From assembly GCA_000750105.3 (NCBI GenBank), contig JPHH03000030.1, positions 334,551-398,550 on the forward strand: a stretch of DNA of 64,000 nt, read 5' to 3'. The position numbers and the translations under genes were made by a program. Below are positions 31,829 through 41,372 of the stretch, piece by piece; position 1 is the stretch's first letter; every line of letters begins with the position of its first letter. The notes beneath the pieces are model-generated. The model was not told the origin of the DNA and ran no database searches. It saw nothing but the letters and a program-made list of their open reading frames with translations. This stretch comes from Tolypocladium sp. Sup5 PDA-1 (lineage: Eukaryota > Ascomycota > Sordariomycetes > Hypocreales > Ophiocordycipitaceae).

Positions 31829-33665
31829 TCAGCAAATTTTGGGATAGACATCTGCAAGGAAATAACTTACGATAGCCATGGCGTTAGGGCAACCCTTGGG
31901 ACCGTCCTTGTTCCAGTTATCGCCAACTAGCTTGCAGCTAGCGTCGCCGTCGGTATCGGTCGACTTCCAAGAAGTGGACCCGTAGCTGAACTGGATGTAA
32001 TCATTGGTGTGCTCACCAACCATAGTCAAGGTGTCGTCCATGCCGCTCTCCTTAAGCTCGAGCGGATGACCGTCGTTGATAGGCTAGCCGGGTGACTGCG
32101 TGGACCCCGGAGTCGTATACATAGTCTTGCCACTAGAATCAGTGACCTTGACCGAAGTATACAAATTCGACGCAACGTCTCCGCAAGTCTAGATTTCCTC
32201 AACTTCAACTTTGCAGATCCCGTCACTCTTTCCTTTTAGGATATCCAGCCATCCGGCATACGCCTTTTTGTACGACTCAGGGTACTCATCGTCACTAATT
32301 GGCTCACCGATCTCAAAGATGTCGTCTGTTGTATGCGTAGCATCGATATTAGCTTGTCCGTCTACGTCGTCAATGTCCGACGTGTCCACGTCCAGTTTCG
32401 CGTTGGAGTTATTGCCGGCTTGGAACGCAACGAGGCCAGATTTTCCGGGCCTCGAATCTGGAAGCAGGGGGTAACGGAGTTTGTTGTAGATAAAGGGCAT
32501 GAACGGGTATCCGCCAATTTTACCTTCCAGATACTTGGCCATAGCATAGCGCGAGAAATTATCCACGTTACGCTGCACCCAATAGCCGGTAGATTTCGGA
32601 TTCTTCCCTTTGCTGTTGGGTATGAACCGCGCAAGGAGCTTTGAATAAATGGCCCCGTACGCCTTCTTTGGTCTTGAAATCTTTCCCTGTGCGTCTTCAT
32701 ATACAATGCTGATGTCGAAGATCTTAGGGTTGGGCTCGCCCTTCTCCGAATCGGCAGCAATGTCAATATGAAAGAGCTCATGTAGAAAAATCAAGCCTAA
32801 AAGCTCACCACCGCTTAGCTATCAGTCATTTCACCAGGAGCGCAGCCGTAACTTGCCTCGATTTATGTATTTATCCACATCCCACTTAAGCTCTGGATCC
32901 TTGGCGTCCTTGTAATTGTTGATAGCCTTTTCTAGTGTATATTGGAGAAAGAAACCAGGGCAGAAGTTAACATAAGGCTTTTCATTGCCTGTAGGGTTAA
33001 CGGCATAGGCCTTGACGCCGCCCTCGCAATTATTCTTGGGATTATCACAACGGACCTGTATTGTCAGCAAGTATCTGGATAGCCGTACATGCTTGGAACG
33101 GTGAGCGTACTTGGAGCGAATGACCAAAAGGATTCCACCAGTAGCCTGGCTGTACTGTTTCGACATTGGCAAGAACAGCTTGAATTTGGCCTTGCTGGTC
33201 TTTGTTGAACTCTATAGAGCCATTAGTACCTTGGCCCTAGAAGTCAGGATAGTCTGGTCGCACGTGGAGGGCCAAAAAAGTCAATAGCCGCTTCTGAATC
33301 CCAATGAATATTCGCTTTGACGCCATCGACGTCTATGATCGTGTGTGCTTCTTTGTAAGCTTGGTTGATGAAGTCTTTTTGGTTGTCGTCCCTGTCGCTT
33401 TTGCAGCCGCTGCAACAGAACAGGTTAGCTAACGCTAACCCGCCCCATTGAAAAAACAAACAAATATTCCCATCCCCCCCCCCCCCCCCCCAAAAAGGGA
33501 GGGAAAGAAAGAGGAGTGTTACATAAAACCCACGTACGTAAAGTCGGTCAGGCTTGTCCCAAGCTTATTCCGTGGCTGAACGCCAGCGTCTGCTGGGGCC
33601 GCATCTATAAGTGTGAGAGACAAAAGAAGGCTCAGACCAACGGCCTTGAGCGAGCGTTGAAACAT
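31829..33665 (-). pseudogene. Secreted zinc-metallopeptidase-like gene broken by TAG codons and a frameshift
   Basis: The ATG at 33665 gives a signal peptide (MFQRSLKAVGLSLLLSLTLI). Exons joined by GT-AG introns and one GC-AG intron read SGCKSDRDDNQKDF, NGSIEFNKDQQGQIQAVLAN, VRCDNPKNNCEGGVKAYAV and YVNFCPGFFLQYTLEKAI, then LIFLHELFHIDIAADSEKG with the zinc-binding HExxH. The pattern (Asp-Pro, paired Cys, late HExxH) resembles fungal M35-like / lysine-specific metallo-endopeptidase proteins. Three in-frame TAG codons interrupt it (33237-33239, 32189-32191, 32084-32086), and a frame change occurs near 33260-33290. The frame downstream of the stops still looks like protein (GKTMYTTPGSTQSPG, KESGMDDTLTMVGEHTNDY). 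All three TAGs can derive from CAG by one C-to-T change, as RIP causes. Exact family uncertain. Confidence 0.7.
33474..33491 (+). repeat. Homopolymer tract, 18 C
   Basis: An uninterrupted run of 18 C lies within the first intron of the broken metallopeptidase gene. Length in such runs is unreliable in assembled sequence. Confidence 0.9.
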
Positions 33666-34914
33666 GTCGCAGTTCGAGGGTAAGTAGTACAAGTAAGTCG
33701 CTGGAAGTAGTACGACGCTTGCTCGAGTATGTGAGGGTTTCGACTCTTTATACTGCGCAGAATTAACGAACCGAGTAGCAGACATCTCTTCGTCGTTCGC
33801 TTCTTACTACTGGCGCACAATAAGATCAGACCCCGACCCATGTTCCCTTGTTGGTCAGCGACCATTCCGAGAAATGAGCGGCAAACCAGACGGAAGTCCC
33901 CTGAGCAAGCATGTCGCTGGGCGCAGTTACATGCATTACACATGCAGCGGGCGGAAAACGCCCCCCCTAAACCCCCAATCCCCCAATCCCGACCCCCCCA
34001 AGCCGGTGGTGATTCAAGAAGTCTTGAGAGCTCATTGAACAAGATTAGGCAAAGATATCCTAAAATAAAAGATTGAAAAAATAGTATTGATATTTTTAAC
34101 GGATCGCCAGCGCATACCTAAGTATAAAGTTTCACTCCTTAGTACAAGCGCGCATCTGTGGGAGGGGGCGTTTTTCCTGGGCCCGCATTTTTGATACTGG
34201 CTCCTGCAGATGGAAACGGAAATCCTGAAAGCCAGCATGCCGTGGAGGCTGTGCGACGATCGCGGCGCTTGAACGGCGAGGATAATGTAGTTGCTGATAG
34301 GTGCACGTCAAAATGTCAAGCATCAGCGGTTATCAGCGGTTGGGTTGACGCGGGTGATTGGATGCTCGACCATCATGTCGAGCTCGGCCGCTGCCATTCC
34401 GGGCGCTGTATTCCTATAATAAACATAGTAAGCTTGTTGGTCGCAAGGAACTTGGTCGACATGGTCGAGGGGAGGAAGTATTCGCTTTAAAAATGGGTTT
34501 TCTTGAGGAAGCATGCGGGGGCCAAAAAAACGCCCCCCCTCTTCTGCAATGCCAAGGAAACGCATACACTCTCTCTAATCGCGGCAGGGAAACTACTTAC
34601 TTTGGTGGAATGTAGTCATTTTGAAGAAATTTTTATATAATAAGAGCATAAAGAGCATTAAAATAAATAGTTTGACTATTTATATATCCAGATTTAAGCC
34701 TCGAGAGAGGGGGCACCGTTTTGGGGGGGGCCCCATCTTCCCAGTCTGGCCCCCCGCAGAAGGAATCATGCTGAAACACACTTCGCCACCCCCACCGGAC
34801 TTACACCTGCCATGGCCACGTGACAAACAAATCTAAACATAGAGCACTTGTTCTTTATGGCTCGATCATCTGCAGCCGCTCACAAGTCTTGTCCCCTTCT
34901 CCAAGACTCTACTG
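33666..34914. other. Low-complexity intergenic tract
   Basis: 1.25 kb without a supported gene. It holds repeated C or G runs: CGCCCCCCCTAAACCCCC at 33959, GACCCCCCC near 33991 and a G run with CCCC near 34723. AT-rich blocks lie at 34045-34105 and 34625-34690. A candidate inverted-repeat element is listed separately. Confidence 0.5.
34161..34539. repeat. Candidate MITE-like inverted-repeat element
   Basis: The left end (34161-34188) reads GGAGGGGGCGTTTTTCC and TGGGCCCGCAT. The reverse complement of the right end (34513-34539) reads GGGGGGGCGTTTTTTTGG and CCCCCGCAT. The two ends pair over about 27 bp with a few mismatches and enclose about 325 bp without a coding frame. No target-site duplication was seen, and the C/G runs make chance pairing possible. 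Confidence 0.35.
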
Positions 34915-35853
34915 ATGGCACTACATGATCCACCGTCCCTCATCATGAATCGAGCAAAGCCGACCAGCTACATTTTCCTTTTATTCGCCCTTCTCGCTAG
35001 AATTTCCAGTACATATGAATATGACGAAGACACTCGCCCGTGCTCGAAAGACAAATGCTTCGTTGACATCCATTCAGATGAGCCACGATGCTGGGCACAA
35101 GGCGGCAACCAAAATGTTGACTACATGAATCCAATGGACGGCGGCCATCACAGTATCCCGAATGCTTGTTGGAGATCCAACATATTCGGCGGCGACGGAT
35201 ACCTTGTCGCGTATCCCTCAACAGGTGGCGTCGTGTTCCTCAGAGACCCGTTGGCTGTGGACCTCCAATATCTCGGGCTACCGAATACGCACGATACCGC
35301 GCGGTCGCCGGATGAAGACGATGACCTCGCTTATCGCATGGTACAGCTCGGCGCGCAGTGGTGGCCGAATTGGGATCTCTACTTTCGGCACTCGAATAGA
35401 GTCGATAACGGGATTTTCTACGACTACCATTTCCCATCGGAAGTATACGTGGCCTTCCCGACGACAGGTGGTGCTTGGGTCGCAAACTTCACCCGAGATA
35501 TAGCACGGTATTATTACGAAGATAAAGCCTGTCAGTCTTGGCTTCCGCCTGCGCCAGATCTGTGGCGTATTAAGATGCGATACGCTTTGACCATGGACGA
35601 TAAGTCTAAGATGATGAAGGAGATGGGCGCTAAGTTCTATATGTCTATCGATGAGGATTATGGCCTCGCAAAGACTGTAGGTGACGCTGTTAGCTTATTT
35701 GAGCCGTTTCAGGGGCGGTTGGAAAACATGGAAGATGGTGGCTATAGAGATCGATTTTGTACGGATTACGAAGATGAGGATAACGACGCGGCAAATGAGA
35801 AGCCTGAGAAGCCGAGATGGGGGATAGGGTGGCTCTTTAATGAATTGCGTTAG
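34915..35853 (+). CDS. Secreted protein of unknown function
   Basis: Intronless, 312 residues from the ATG at 34915. A second in-frame ATG at 34945 (MNRAKPTSYIFLLFALLARI) gives a better signal peptide and may be the true start. The mature part has cysteines near the N-terminus (RPCSKDKCFVDIHSDEPRCW and NACWRSNIF), then two copies of a motif: GYLVAYPSTGGVVFLRD and EVYVAFPTTGGAWVANFTRD. The repeat suggests an internal duplication. It ends with an acidic region (DYEDEDNDAANEKPEK) and WGIGWLFNELR. I do not recognise the family. Secretion and cysteine content fit an effector-like or surface protein, which is inference only. Confidence 0.7.
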   Translation: MALHDPPSLIMNRAKPTSYIFLLFALLARISSTYEYDEDTRPCSKDKCFVDIHSDEPRCWAQGGNQNVDYMNPMDGGHHSIPNACWRSNIFGGDGYLVAYPSTGGVVFLRDPLAVDLQYLGLPNTHDTARSPDEDDDLAYRMVQLGAQWWPNWDLYFRHSNRVDNGIFYDYHFPSEVYVAFPTTGGAWVANFTRDIARYYYEDKACQSWLPPAPDLWRIKMRYALTMDDKSKMMKEMGAKFYMSIDEDYGLAKTVGDAVSLFEPFQGRLENMEDGGYRDRFCTDYEDEDNDAANEKPEKPRWGIGWLFNELR

Positions 35854-35910
35854 AACTCGTATGCGACTACCAATCATTTCAACACTTTATACACGGACCG
35901 GACGAACGCT

Positions 35911-36240
35911 TCACCTGTTACCCGGGTCGGCAGCGTGGCTCCCGACACCCTCGTCGGCGGACCCGAGGGCCGGGCCGCCCGTCGCCTCGAGGGTGCGCTC
36001 GACGTCTCCGCGCAGCTCGGGCATGGCCTGTGCCATCTGCTCGGTGAGAACGTTGCGGAACGAGGCAAAGGCGTGCATCTTGCCGCGCATGAGCTGGTTG
36101 CCGCGGCGCACGAGCTCGACAAATTCGCGCGTGTAAATGTCCGGGTTGCGCCTATTCTCGAAGTACTCGAGTAGCTCGGGCGGCACCGAGGGCAGGCCGC
36201 CGCTGCGCGGGGACGAGGCCGAGGCGTGGAGGCCTGGTCG
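35911..36240 (-). pseudogene. C-terminal fragment of Mediator subunit 10 (Med10/Nut2)
   Basis: The minus-strand frame reads SGGLPSVPPELLEYFENRRN, PDIYTREFVELVRRGNQLMR and GKMHAFASFRNVLTEQMAQA, then MPELRGDVERTLEATGG and a short tail to the stop at 35911. This is the highly conserved C-terminal half of fungal Med10, a subunit of the Mediator middle module. The N-terminal half, normally about 80 residues, is not found upstream. The upstream DNA turns into CAGGCGCTGCT-like short repeats (36246-36280). There is no ATG, so this looks like a gene fragment left by duplication and not the working copy. Confidence 0.72.
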
Positions 36241-36688
36241 CCCGACTCAGGCGCTACTCTGGCGCTGCTCAGGCGCTGCTCAGGTTAAAGCGGCGACGGC
36301 TCAGGAACATGGCCGAGGAAGGAAATCCTAGATGTCGAGATTCGTGTTATATATTGGGCTGTAACACTTCCCCCTTTCAAGTTGCATGTGGCCATTCGGT
36401 TCTCCTGATGAGAGCAGTAGATGCTTCCAACGCGGGCTCCTTGCACCACACTCTGTGAGTATTCGTGGTGCGCTGCTGTGTGATTCACTGCACAACTCGA
36501 ATCGTTCACGGCTGCTGCTACTATTTAAACCAGTGCGCAGCAAGCCTTCTTGCATCCTATTCTTTCTCTTCCTTCATCATTTCCTTGGGCCAGAGCCTCC
36601 CACACTACATCCTCGCCGTCTCTCGTCCAGTCTCCTCCTTCACGACACCGCCTAGGCATAGCATCCTCTCAACCTCAAACCCGGCGCC
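36241..36688. other. Intergenic, promoter of family member C
   Basis: Starts with tandem GGCGCTGCTCA-like words (36250-36282). A TATTTAAA word at 36521-36528 lies about 160 bp before the ATG of C, and CT-rich sequence follows it. No gene. Confidence 0.4.
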
Positions 36689-37796
36689 ATGAAGCGCACA
36701 CATGAGCTCTCGCTACCTTCCGACGGCAGCGAAGAGGGCGATCTGGGTGGGCAGTTTTGCCTTGATGAGGAGAGCAACGACGGTGAGGAGAGCGACGACG
36801 GTGAGGAGAGCGACGACGGCGAGGAGAGCGACCACGGCGAAGACGACCGCCTCAGCGAAGGCAGCCACCACAGCCAGTCGAGCCGCCTAAGCGACGAAGG
36901 CTTTGACTGCCAATCCTGGACTGAGAGGAGCAGTCAAAACGTCGAGGAGAGCCAGCACGGCAGTGATGGATCGGTGTCCAACGCCACGGTTTCTGAGCAG
37001 CCCGCGGCTAAGCGACGCAAGATCTTTGCGCAATTTTGTGATCGGGATTTGCATCGCGCCTCCACTTCTCGCACAATCACAGGCCCCGACGATCTCGACG
37101 ATTTCGAGCTTCACGAGTGCTACAAGATCGTGGATGGATTTGTGACAGCTCATAGACGGGACCGTCGAGTCACACCAGCGTTGATGGAGGGCTTTCTCAA
37201 GAAGGTGTTCGGAGATGGATGGGCCCCAGATGGCACCATTGGTGAACCATTTGACAGCGGAGCAAAATACTACTACATCGACGAGGACTCACCAGTAGGG
37301 AGATTGGTAAAACATATGACCCACGCAGTCTCGTTTCTTCGGCGTCGCGACGCATGTGGCATTCATGATGCATCAACACTAACTTTGTTCAGTCCCGACG
37401 GGCTCGGATAGCACAGAGCGAAACGTGTTTTTGGACCTCGCGTTCGACCTTTGCGAGACGCCCAGGGTGATACTTGGCCTCGTTGATGAATTCGGAAAAG
37501 CGGTCAAAGTCGAGCAGTTGCGTTACATACAGTGGACGCGACCAGATACGGACGAAGTCATGCGCTCAGCAATGAGTAACCTAGGCGCGATCGAAGCTAA
37601 GGTTCTGAAGGAAAACCAACTACGCGCCGTCTGCTACGCCAGGAATATGCTTATGGTACGATCGAACGGAGAGGAACTCACAGGGGTGGCAGGCCCCCAT
37701 TACTTTGTCGACAGTGTGGGCTTTTTCAAGATGTGTCGAGGGCTTGAGTTGCGCCGCGCCAACATCGCTATCGGATTTAGCAACATGAAGGGCTGA
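36689..37796 (+). pseudogene. Family A-D member C, probably spoiled by a lost splice donor
   Basis: The ATG at 36689 opens MKRTHELSLPSDGSEEGD. An 18-nt coding repeat (DDGEES units, about 36769-36835) expands the acidic N-terminus. The basic patch PAAKRRKIF precedes block 1: RTITGPDDLDDFELHECYKI and TPALMEGFLKKVFGDGW. Block 2 (37393-37796) reads FLDLAFDLCETPRVILGL, QLRYIQWTRPDTDEVM and LKENQLRAVCYARNML. In A, B and D a phase-1 intron separates the blocks. At the matching spot here (after 37313) the donor reads AT in place of GT, while branch site CTAAC and acceptor CAG (37392) remain. The nearby GTAAAA at 37307 would be phase 0 and shift the frame. Unspliced, the frame stops at 37411 (240 residues). 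Gene status is therefore doubtful. Confidence 0.72.
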
Positions 37797-38451
37797 AGCT
37801 GAGAAAAGCTGAGCCAGTGTGACGGGGGACTGGGTTCAAGGTGGCTACTAGCAAGGGACACGAAGCTAGTAGCAATGGCGAAAAGCATTTGACTCTTTGA
37901 GCGAACACTCTACATCGACCTGTGACTACTGCGTTGTCATCGTGCTGTACAACAGCACGCAGTTTGTAGGGCCATGGATCTATGCGCATTGTAGTTACAA
38001 CAGTAAAAGCCAAATGATGAGGCAGACGTATGCTGTGCGCAGTGGACGCAAGTTTCCCACCCTGGCGCAGGGGCGGGCTGATGGCTCAAGCGACATCAAG
38101 GCACGCAGTGCGTGACAACTCGCACTGCATTATGCACAGTTGGGAATGGGGCCATGTTGAACCAACTTGAAGACAAGTGTACAACTGAATCAGGGAGAAG
38201 TTGACGGAACTGCGGCAGAAGCTAAGGAGCCGGGCTGTTGCAGTGAATCACGGAGCCAGGCAGCAGCCGTCGTTGACTCGTTGCCGCCTTAGGCATCTTT
38301 TGTCCGGGCAACTGAACTGAATTCACTGTCAGCTGTCTCTGGTAAGTCCTCTTAGCCTTTCCTGCCTCTCTTCATCTCTGCAACGAAAGACCACCCAGTC
38401 AACAACCAAGACTTGCTCTGCTTATCCTCGACCACCAGCCGTGCAACTTTG
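37797..38451. other. Intergenic, no supported gene
   Basis: 655 bp between members C and D. The first part parallels the 3' flank of member B. Nothing else seen. Confidence 0.4.
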
Positions 38452-39421
38452 ATGCAACAAAACACGATGGCTAAGAAAAAGAAAGCTACCGTCAGTTTCC
38501 TAAAAGACGAAAAGAGATATCTCCGGGACGACTCGTCGAGCGACGACATGGCTTCGCAAACCGAGGCTCAGCGAGCGAAACGAAGAAAAGTCTTCGAGGA
38601 AATGCAGGAAAAGGCCCCGAGACGCTCAGCTGAGCCACGCAGAATTGCCTCTGCAGACGATCTGAAGGACTCTGAGCTCAAAGAGTGTTTCCGGATTGTC
38701 GATGCTGCCGTGAAAACCCAGTGTCAAGCCCATCAGCCCACACCCGAGTTGATGGAGGAGTTCTTCAACCACGTGTTCAAGGACTGGACTTCCGACAGCG
38801 ACGTGTCAGAGAAGTCGGCTAAGAAGCGTTTGGAAATGGATTCTGTATGCCGCAGTAGCCGCATGCTGGCCGGACGCATCGTCACTGGTATGCGTAACCC
38901 TTGCTGAGAGTGAACCATTTGTCCGGCCACCTTTAAGCCTACAAGGACTACCGCAAACTATGGCGGCATTCCCGAGTAGCGTAATCGCTAATATATTTTC
39001 TCCAGAACTTGGACCTCGCCAGGTCTTCTACTGCTTCAGATTCGAATTCGAACCGTTGGCAGAATTCATCGTGGGGCTTGAGGACGAAGAAGGCGTGTCA
39101 CTCGGGGCGGTCGACCTCCAAGGTATCGAATGGGACGGTGACTTTCAGCCACGGAAGGTGATCGCCGACGTGATTAGTGACATTTCCAAAGTCGGGAATT
39201 TCTTTAACTCGGCAAACGAGAGGACTGCGGTTGACTATGCCCGAAAGCTGCTCCGGGATCAAGCCCAGAACCCCGACTCCGAACTGACAGCTGCTGGATA
39301 CGCATATGGTGGCGCTGAAAACTTTGTGAAGATGCTACAGGTCTTTGGAAGCGAGTGTGGGAGTTTGCCTTCTAATTTCTTTGGGATGGAGACGTGCGGC
39401 AAAAAAGAAGAGGAAGCATGA
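38452..39421 (+). CDS. Family A-D member D, unknown function (probably nuclear)
   Basis: Two exons, 38452-38887 and 39006-39421, around a 118-bp phase-1 intron encode 283 residues, the same length as B. The first ATG is at 38452 (MQQNTMAKKKKATV); one at 38467 is equally possible. A Lys-rich start and the patch AKRRKVFEE give two possible nuclear signals. Block 1 reads RRIASADDLKDSELKECFRI, then TPELMEEFFNHVFKDWTSDS. After DSVCRSSRMLAGRIVTG comes the intron, then block 2: VFYCFRFEFEPLAEFIVGL, VDLQGIEWDGDFQP and NERTAVDYARKLL, with a Lys/Glu end. No known domain. It sits 326 bp before the biosynthetic cluster, on the same strand as its first gene. Confidence 0.8.
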
Positions 39422-39747
39422 GGCCAGGGCGAAACTCTCCGGTGTGACTGATCCTGATGGACGATGCCAGACTGCAAGTATGGCATTGAGAGGTACGTGG
39501 GAACGATCGATTGATGGGTGTTAGATCGGAGCAAAGGATCTGAACAAGCACGGGGTTAAAAGGCGAAAATAATAGGACAGAAGCCCCGTGAGTGCAGAGA
39601 ATGGAAATGGGGGGACCGGAGTACGGACGCCTGCCTCCTTGCGAGCGGTCCCTGGTATATGTAGAGTAGAATAACAATGTGACCAGAGCGTCTTTCTTCT
39701 TGATTTTATCGGGTGAATGAGTACAACAGAGCCCTCTTGTTGCCATC
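39422..39747. other. Intergenic before the biosynthetic cluster
   Basis: 326 bp, nothing recognised. Confidence 0.4.
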
Positions 39748-41072
39748 ATGCACCTCTCACCGGAATGGCTGTCGCTTGAGAAGCAATGGGGCTCTCGGCT
39801 GAAGCTGAGTGGCACTTTTAATGAGCTGCGCGCCGGCTATGACAACCTGAGTGAAATGCTGAGAGCGCAAGAGCACGGCGGTCCACATCCCATCGTCGAC
39901 GTTCGTGAGTCGAGTCATGGTCCCGCTGCATTGGTAGCAACTTACACAACGACCCAGACGATGAGACGATTTACGGTGGATTGGCTATACGAGTGTTCAC
40001 GCCAAAGGACGTAGAAGAGGACAAAAGTGTCCCCATCGGTGTCTAGTAAGCGCTTGAATCGGCCGCTACGCGTTCTTCATCTGATTTTGTGTCAGTGCCC
40101 GAGGTGGAGGATACACAGTCGGCGGTCTCGACACATCCTTCGAAGATCGTGAGTCTTCTCCCATCACACTACTGCTTGTCGCAAATTGATCTGATGTAAT
40201 GACAGGTCTTTGTCGCTACATTGCCCATCATGCGCCGTGCATCCTCGTCTCCGTGGGCTATCGACGAGCCCCCGAGTACCCAGTGCCCACGCAACTCTAC
40301 GACTACCTTGGCGGTTTCAACTGGGTCCGTACCACCTCGGACTTCCGTTGACGCATTAACTGACGCCTACAATTATTAGGCATGGGAGAATGCCCAGAAG
40401 ATTGGCGGGTCGAAGGACAACATGCTTGCCATCGGCGCGTCCTGCGGGGGCGGCATGGCGCTTGCTGTTGCTCTCAAGTACTTGGAGTATGGCATGGGAG
40501 ATCGTGTAAAGGGGGTCGTTGCGCTGGCGCCTATGACCATCCATCCCGAGCATGTGCCAGAAAAGTACAAACCACACTTGAAGGCTTGGGAGGAGAACAG
40601 GGACGGGCCGGTCGTGGATTTTGAGGGAATGATGCTATTCCAAGGTGTGCTCCTCGACCACACACATCTCGCTGGCCGGTGCTGACGTTTTGCCAGCCAT
40701 AAACGGCGCGACCGCACAAAAGGACAACCCAGATGTCTTTGTCGCGCTCAATGACAAGCTTGGTCAACTGCCACCGACGTACATTGCGACGTGCGGCGCA
40801 GACGTTATTCGCGATGATGGGACAATCATCAAGTTGGCGCTGGACGAGGCACAGTACGTTGCAGCTACCGGGCCTTGACGACGCCAATGTACTAACATGA
40901 CGTTCACAGAGTGCCATGCAAGCTGGAAAACTACGAGGGCCTGCCGCATTTCTTTTGGATATATCCAGAGATCAGTGAAGGGGATCGCTTCCGTGAAAAT
41001 GCCGCCGGGGCTGTGAATTGGGTTCTGTCGCAGCGTGGTGCGCCGGCAGATGATTCAAAGCAGGCCGAGTAG
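39748..41072 (+). CDS. Alpha/beta-hydrolase fold-3 (HSL-type) esterase in the polyketide cluster
   Basis: Seven exons join in frame to 333 residues: 39748-39904, 39958-40045, 40096-40148, 40206-40324, 40380-40644, 40697-40853 and 40910-41072. The catalytic Ser is in GASCGGGMALAVALKYLE (GxSxG), the Asp in IATCGADVIRDDG and the His in YEGLPHFFWIYPE. The oxyanion-hole motif, HGGG in this family, reads YARGGGYTVGG, with Arg at the His position. No signal peptide. Homologues in fungal clusters hydrolyse or transfer acyl groups on polyketides. The gene is the outermost cluster gene on this side; the rest follow within 15 kb. Inclusion in the cluster is by proximity. Confidence 0.85.
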
Positions 41073-41372
41073 CATCGGAATCAAGTTGCTGTTGGTGTCT
41101 GGCAGAACGCTCCAGCCATGAGACCCTTTTTGTAGCTGCACATGAAACTGACAGGACTTCCACCACTCTTGGCTCTTGCAATTGTGCCTTTTCTGACATC
41201 GATGCCGCGAAGTGATATCGGCAAGCGCCCTGCAGTTCACAGGGTTGGACCGGAGTAAACATGACAGGCCAGTGCCATCATTTAAGACAATGCCAGAACA
41301 CTGCAGTGATTCGGCACCAAAAACTCTCACTTGAGCCGAAAACTTGGAAACTCTTGGTAATTCAACACCAAA

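Noticed and set aside
34621..34836. Short Lys/Ile-rich frame in AT-rich DNA
   Set aside because: Composition reflects the AT-rich block; no signal of selection or domain.
37242..37392. Alternative donor GTGAAC at 37242 for member C
   Set aside because: It would keep the frame, but it deletes the conserved segment ending VGRL that A and D retain, so the lost donor at 37314 is the better reading. It cannot be fully excluded.
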